Below, piece after piece: positions 60,957-64,000 of a DNA stretch of 64,000 nucleotides. Source of the DNA: Trametopsis cervina (Eukaryota; Basidiomycota; Agaricomycetes; Polyporales; Irpicaceae); NCBI GenBank assembly GCA_022385755.1, contig MU278350.1, positions 696,905 to 760,904 on the forward strand, given 5' to 3'. The translations under genes and the position numbers were made by a program. Below the pieces are notes generated by a model. It was not told the DNA's origin, did not search any database, and saw only the letters and a program-made list of their open reading frames with translations. Positions within the stretch are counted from its first letter, which is position 1. Each line of letters begins with the position of its first letter.

Positions 60957-62451
60957 GGCGGGCTATGGGGAGGGTGAGAGCGACGAAAAAAGGGAGCGCA
61001 TGGGACGTACTGGTGACTGGTAGGGGTCTGTTGCTGAGAAGCCCGGGAAGAGGTGAGGTAATCTCGCAAGGACAAGAAGCCGTAATGAGGCTAGGGAGCG
61101 GTGGAGGAATCGGGAGATGCAGCGCTGAATGCCAGTGCGGCACACAATCTAAGGTGCCAGGCGGACAGCGATATGTAGGGGCTGTCCCCGCAAAAAAAAC
61201 CTGGTGAGGCGTAGTAGCCGGTGGCGGTCTTGGGGAATGGGGGATAGGCTGGATTGTTTGCGGAGACGGTTATCAAACGGGGGCGGGGGTTTGTTCAAAG
61301 AAATGCGGACTGCAATGCAAGCATTCGAGAGGGCGTGCTGAGAGCGCGGAGGACAGGGAGCGACAAGCAGATGGCGGTCTGGGAGAGAGGGAGGAAAGAT
61401 GAGAGGGGACTGGAGAGAGCCAGGGTGGTGGCAGCCAGATTCCGCGGCCCGATATAGAATGACCCCGCCACTGCCGCCGGCGAAGCTGCAGTTGCCTTTT
61501 TCGGACAGAATTCCTACGTTCCCTTCGCATCTGCACGCGCCCGCCAATACGCACGACGACATCCGCGACGGCCACTCGCACACGACGACCGACGGGCAGG
61601 AGACGACGCCGCGGGTGCTCACAGGTAGCGTGCGCGGTAGTCGTCGGTGGTCACCCGATGGGGCGCGCTCGCGGTGCATGGGCATCGTGGCTGGGGATGG
61701 GGTGACTTAATCACGCACCTAGACCAGGGCGAGAAGAGTTCGGCTGGGTTGAAAGACAGCGACGCGGACTTGCGGTGGCCTTCGGGCTTGGAACTCTGGG
61801 GCAGCGCGACTCTGGCACTCGCTCTTACCTCACCTGCCAATCATGCTCGCATCGCACCCTGCAGCCCACTGCACACACATGGACACCGACATCGCTACTC
61901 TCGCGATCAGACAGAATATGTACGGCAATAGCTACGGCAATAGCTGCGGCAATAGCTACGGCAATGACTACGGCAATGTGCCCAAGATGCTCTTAGTGTG
62001 CCGCGGGATTAGATAGCGCTGTTGCACCGTGTCTGCACCGCTGTCTGTACACCGTACTGCACCCCGTCTGCACAGTGTCTGCACCCTGTCTACAGCAAGT
62101 ACACTGTGCCTCTGCTGCCCCCAATGCACCGAGATCACCTGAGATGGCCTGAGAGAGTGTGCCGACCGTCGCACCGCACGCGTGGTCTGCTCGGCAAAAG
62201 CCTGACCAGTGGGCATCCCGGGCACGAAATAGCCGCGCCTCTTCAATATATTTGATCCCCGCGCAACATCCGTAAACGCGCCATGTCACGCACGACGCGA
62301 CCCGTCACACCGCTGCCTGCATGCAACCGTGACCACCACCGCACCAGCTCGACACGCAAAATATCGCGCTCCCCATTCCACTCCCATACTCGTCTCGTCG
62401 CTCCTGTGTCTGCACTGGCGACCGCGGCACGCCTGCTGCCAATCTCGGTCT
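60957..62451. promoter_or_regulatory. Long divergent upstream region of WC-1 and the Ams2/Spt21 gene
   Basis: Nearly 1.5 kb of GC-rich sequence with no credible gene; overlapping frames on both strands are composition artefacts. It contains a 12-bp tandem array (tacggcaatagc, about five units, 61921-61978) followed by a run of 'ctgcacc/ctgtct' motifs (62030-62110). Regulation by light or stress cannot be inferred from sequence alone. Confidence 0.5.
61921..61978 (+). repeat. 12-bp tandem repeat tacggcaatagc
   Basis: Five near-identical units: tacggcaatagc, tacggcaatagc, tgcggcaatagc, tacggcaatgac, then tacggcaatg. It lies in the upstream region between WC-1 and the Ams2/Spt21 gene. Confidence 0.9.
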
Positions 62452-64000
62452 ATGGAAACCAAGCAGCTGGGTCGTACGTGATCACATACCGGAGTGTTCG
62501 TCTCCCTCTCACTCTTCCCGTCTATAGTTCGCGCCCTTTACACCGTGAATGGCGCCCCCCAGTACATGCTTGCGCTCTCGTCGCGCAAGTTCCCAGTCAC
62601 GATCATACCATTGCCGCTTGTTAGTTCCACAGGGTCAGCGAGTCCAACAGTGCTGTATGGGAGAGCGATGTTAAGGCCGTTCTTGGAGATGATCTGCACA
62701 GGAAGGTGCGCGCTGCCTGTAAATACGTGTCTTTTCTGTTAATCCACTCAGTATTTTTTTGCAGTCCCGATGTCGTGCAAATCTTACCAGGTAAACGTGA
62801 CTTTACTGTCTACGTTCTGGACCCTCTAGAAGCTCGCCACCTCGCTCCTGTCATTTTGAGCAGCTCAGGCCCGAGCACATCTGCTCAGCAGGGCGTTGCA
62901 ATAGGCTTGGGACGGCTTTCCATAGCTCTCGATGATACTGAGTCTGATGTCACTGTGGCGGGAACTATCATCAGCGACGGCATCCAGGAAGACCGACTTG
63001 AGGTCATTTTCTCCCTGCGAGAGGTGTGTGTGTGTCCATTTGTGCCACACAAAATCCCAACGCTCATTGTTCCCTTTAGTACACGCCACCCCCGAGGTCT
63101 ACTTTCCCCCCTCTATCCTCGGTGAGAAGTAATCCACCCCTGCCCGCCGCACAGCCACCATCCCATCGCACAGCGGTGTCCTGTCCAAGCCAGCGACGTT
63201 CTCCATCCAGTTCTGCAACAAAACTTATGCTGCGTGACGCTTCTTCAGAAGGCTTAAACTCGACCCAAATATCCAGTGCTACCACTACCGTCAGCGTCAG
63301 CTTCCGTCAAGACATGCTACCCTCCCAAGTGGCTGGTTCTTCTACCGCTACTGTTTCACCAGAAGCTATGTCAGAAGTTCATCCGACATTGCAGAACCTT
63401 CTCATCTCTCTCTCCACGTCCAGCAAGGCTCCTGACCTCCTAGCTGCTCTGTCTGCCATTGACTCTTCTTCAGGACACATGACACCTAACGTTGCGTTGA
63501 TAGAGGCGCTCACGAAGGCTCTATATCCGTCACCCACCCAGCCGAGAGGGACTGAACCATCATCGTCCGCAGCCCCTCTACAGTCTCAAACCTCTGGATC
63601 GCGGCAGACTCGTGCTCCTTCGTCGTCCGCGCCAAAGATGAAAGCATCCACGTCGACCTCACACGTGATGTCCTCGTCCGCTGGAGCAAAACTGCCTGTG
63701 TCACGCCCGAAACCTCTCCATAAACGTTCTCTTCTCGCTCCCTCCCCAACCAAGAGCGAAAAATCCGACGACGACATTGTCGTTCTGGATAAAGAGAATA
63801 TCAACCCAATGGCATTCAGGAAACAACGCTCCGGGAAGCAGAAAGCATCCGAGGGTAAAAAGGCAGCGCCGCCGGTGCCTTCTTCGGTAGTTTCTGCAAA
63901 TCCGATCGTTGGAAAGGGCGAGCCTTCAGACATGTCATCCGCGCCTACACCTCTGACGACGTCCTCCAATGGCTCCAGGAAGAGAACCCTCAGCGAGATT
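62452..64000 (+). CDS. Ams2/Spt21 N-terminal-domain protein, partial at right edge
   Basis: Exons: 62452-62473 (METKQLG), 62528-62705, 62765-63023 and 63080 onward. Introns begin gtacgt, gtgcgc and gtgtgt and end tatag, gcag and tttag. The conserved N-terminal domain reads LRALYTVNGAPQYMLA, then GRAMLRPFLEMICTGSPDVVQ, DFTVYVLDPLEA and LEVIFSLRE. This is the Ams2/SPT21 N-terminal pattern (yeast Spt21 and fission-yeast Ams2 control histone gene transcription). The following Ser/Thr/Pro-rich region contains DDIVVLDKENINPMAF and later RKRTLSEI at the window end. Whether a GATA finger follows, as in Ams2, is outside the window. Confidence 0.78.

Noticed and set aside
61149..61685. 178-codon minus frame upstream of WC-1
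   Set aside because: Pro/Arg/Ser-rich composition typical of GC-rich DNA, overlapped by equally long frames on both strands, with no motif.

Overview
The window looks like a filamentous basidiomycete, most likely an Agaricomycete. Host genes carry many short introns (about 49-60 nt), a White-Collar-1 photoreceptor without a GATA zinc finger, a pheromone-type MAP kinase with a TEY loop, and an Ams2/Spt21-type protein. The genus cannot be told from the sequence. Family identities given here come from reading motifs; no database search was run. There is one assembly gap of N at 37555-38294.

Layout. (1) 1-4.6 kb: repeats. These include an LTR fragment cut by the window edge, a composite interspersed repeat (called R below) with a tRNA-like SINE head, and a solo Ty3/gypsy LTR with a 5-bp target duplication sitting inside an older gag fragment. 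(2) 4.8-22.8 kb: an island of intron-rich genes with no enzymatic signature. It holds three minus-strand genes (acidic/basic nuclear-looking protein, 407-aa protein, 528+ aa protein), a divergent intergenic region with a perfect 16-bp-stem hairpin, a very long plus-strand gene (12.4-17.1 kb), a minus-strand gene (17.3-18.6 kb) and a plus-strand gene with a charged repetitive N-terminus (19.2-22.8 kb). They resemble hypothetical protein families that I remember as expanded in Agaricomycete genomes. (3) 22.98-30.86 kb: an uninterrupted 2,624-aa Helitron Rep/helicase with an apparent chromodomain and a C-terminal ubiquitin-protease-like domain.

(4) 31-51 kb: a repeat graveyard. It contains a 5'-LTR plus gag remnant of a Ty3/gypsy element, further R copies in both orientations, a Ty1/copia element whose two LTR copies are in inverted rather than direct orientation, a truncated Tc1/mariner-like transposase, and an orphan multi-exon gene at 49.1-50.6 kb. 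CpG is visibly depleted in several old copies. (5) 51.6-64 kb: compact, GC-richer host genes: a CCCH zinc-finger protein (-), a MAPK (+), a mitochondrial pyruvate dehydrogenase kinase-type kinase (+), WC-1 (-), and an Ams2/Spt21 N-terminal-domain protein (+) that runs off the right edge.

The most interesting part is 4.8-30.9 kb. Six non-enzymatic, intron-rich genes lie next to an intact Helitron gene that may target chromatin. One hypothesis is a large mobile or selfish gene island, with a hairpin-bearing divergent region that could be a control or replication site. Its ends were not located, so element membership is inference.
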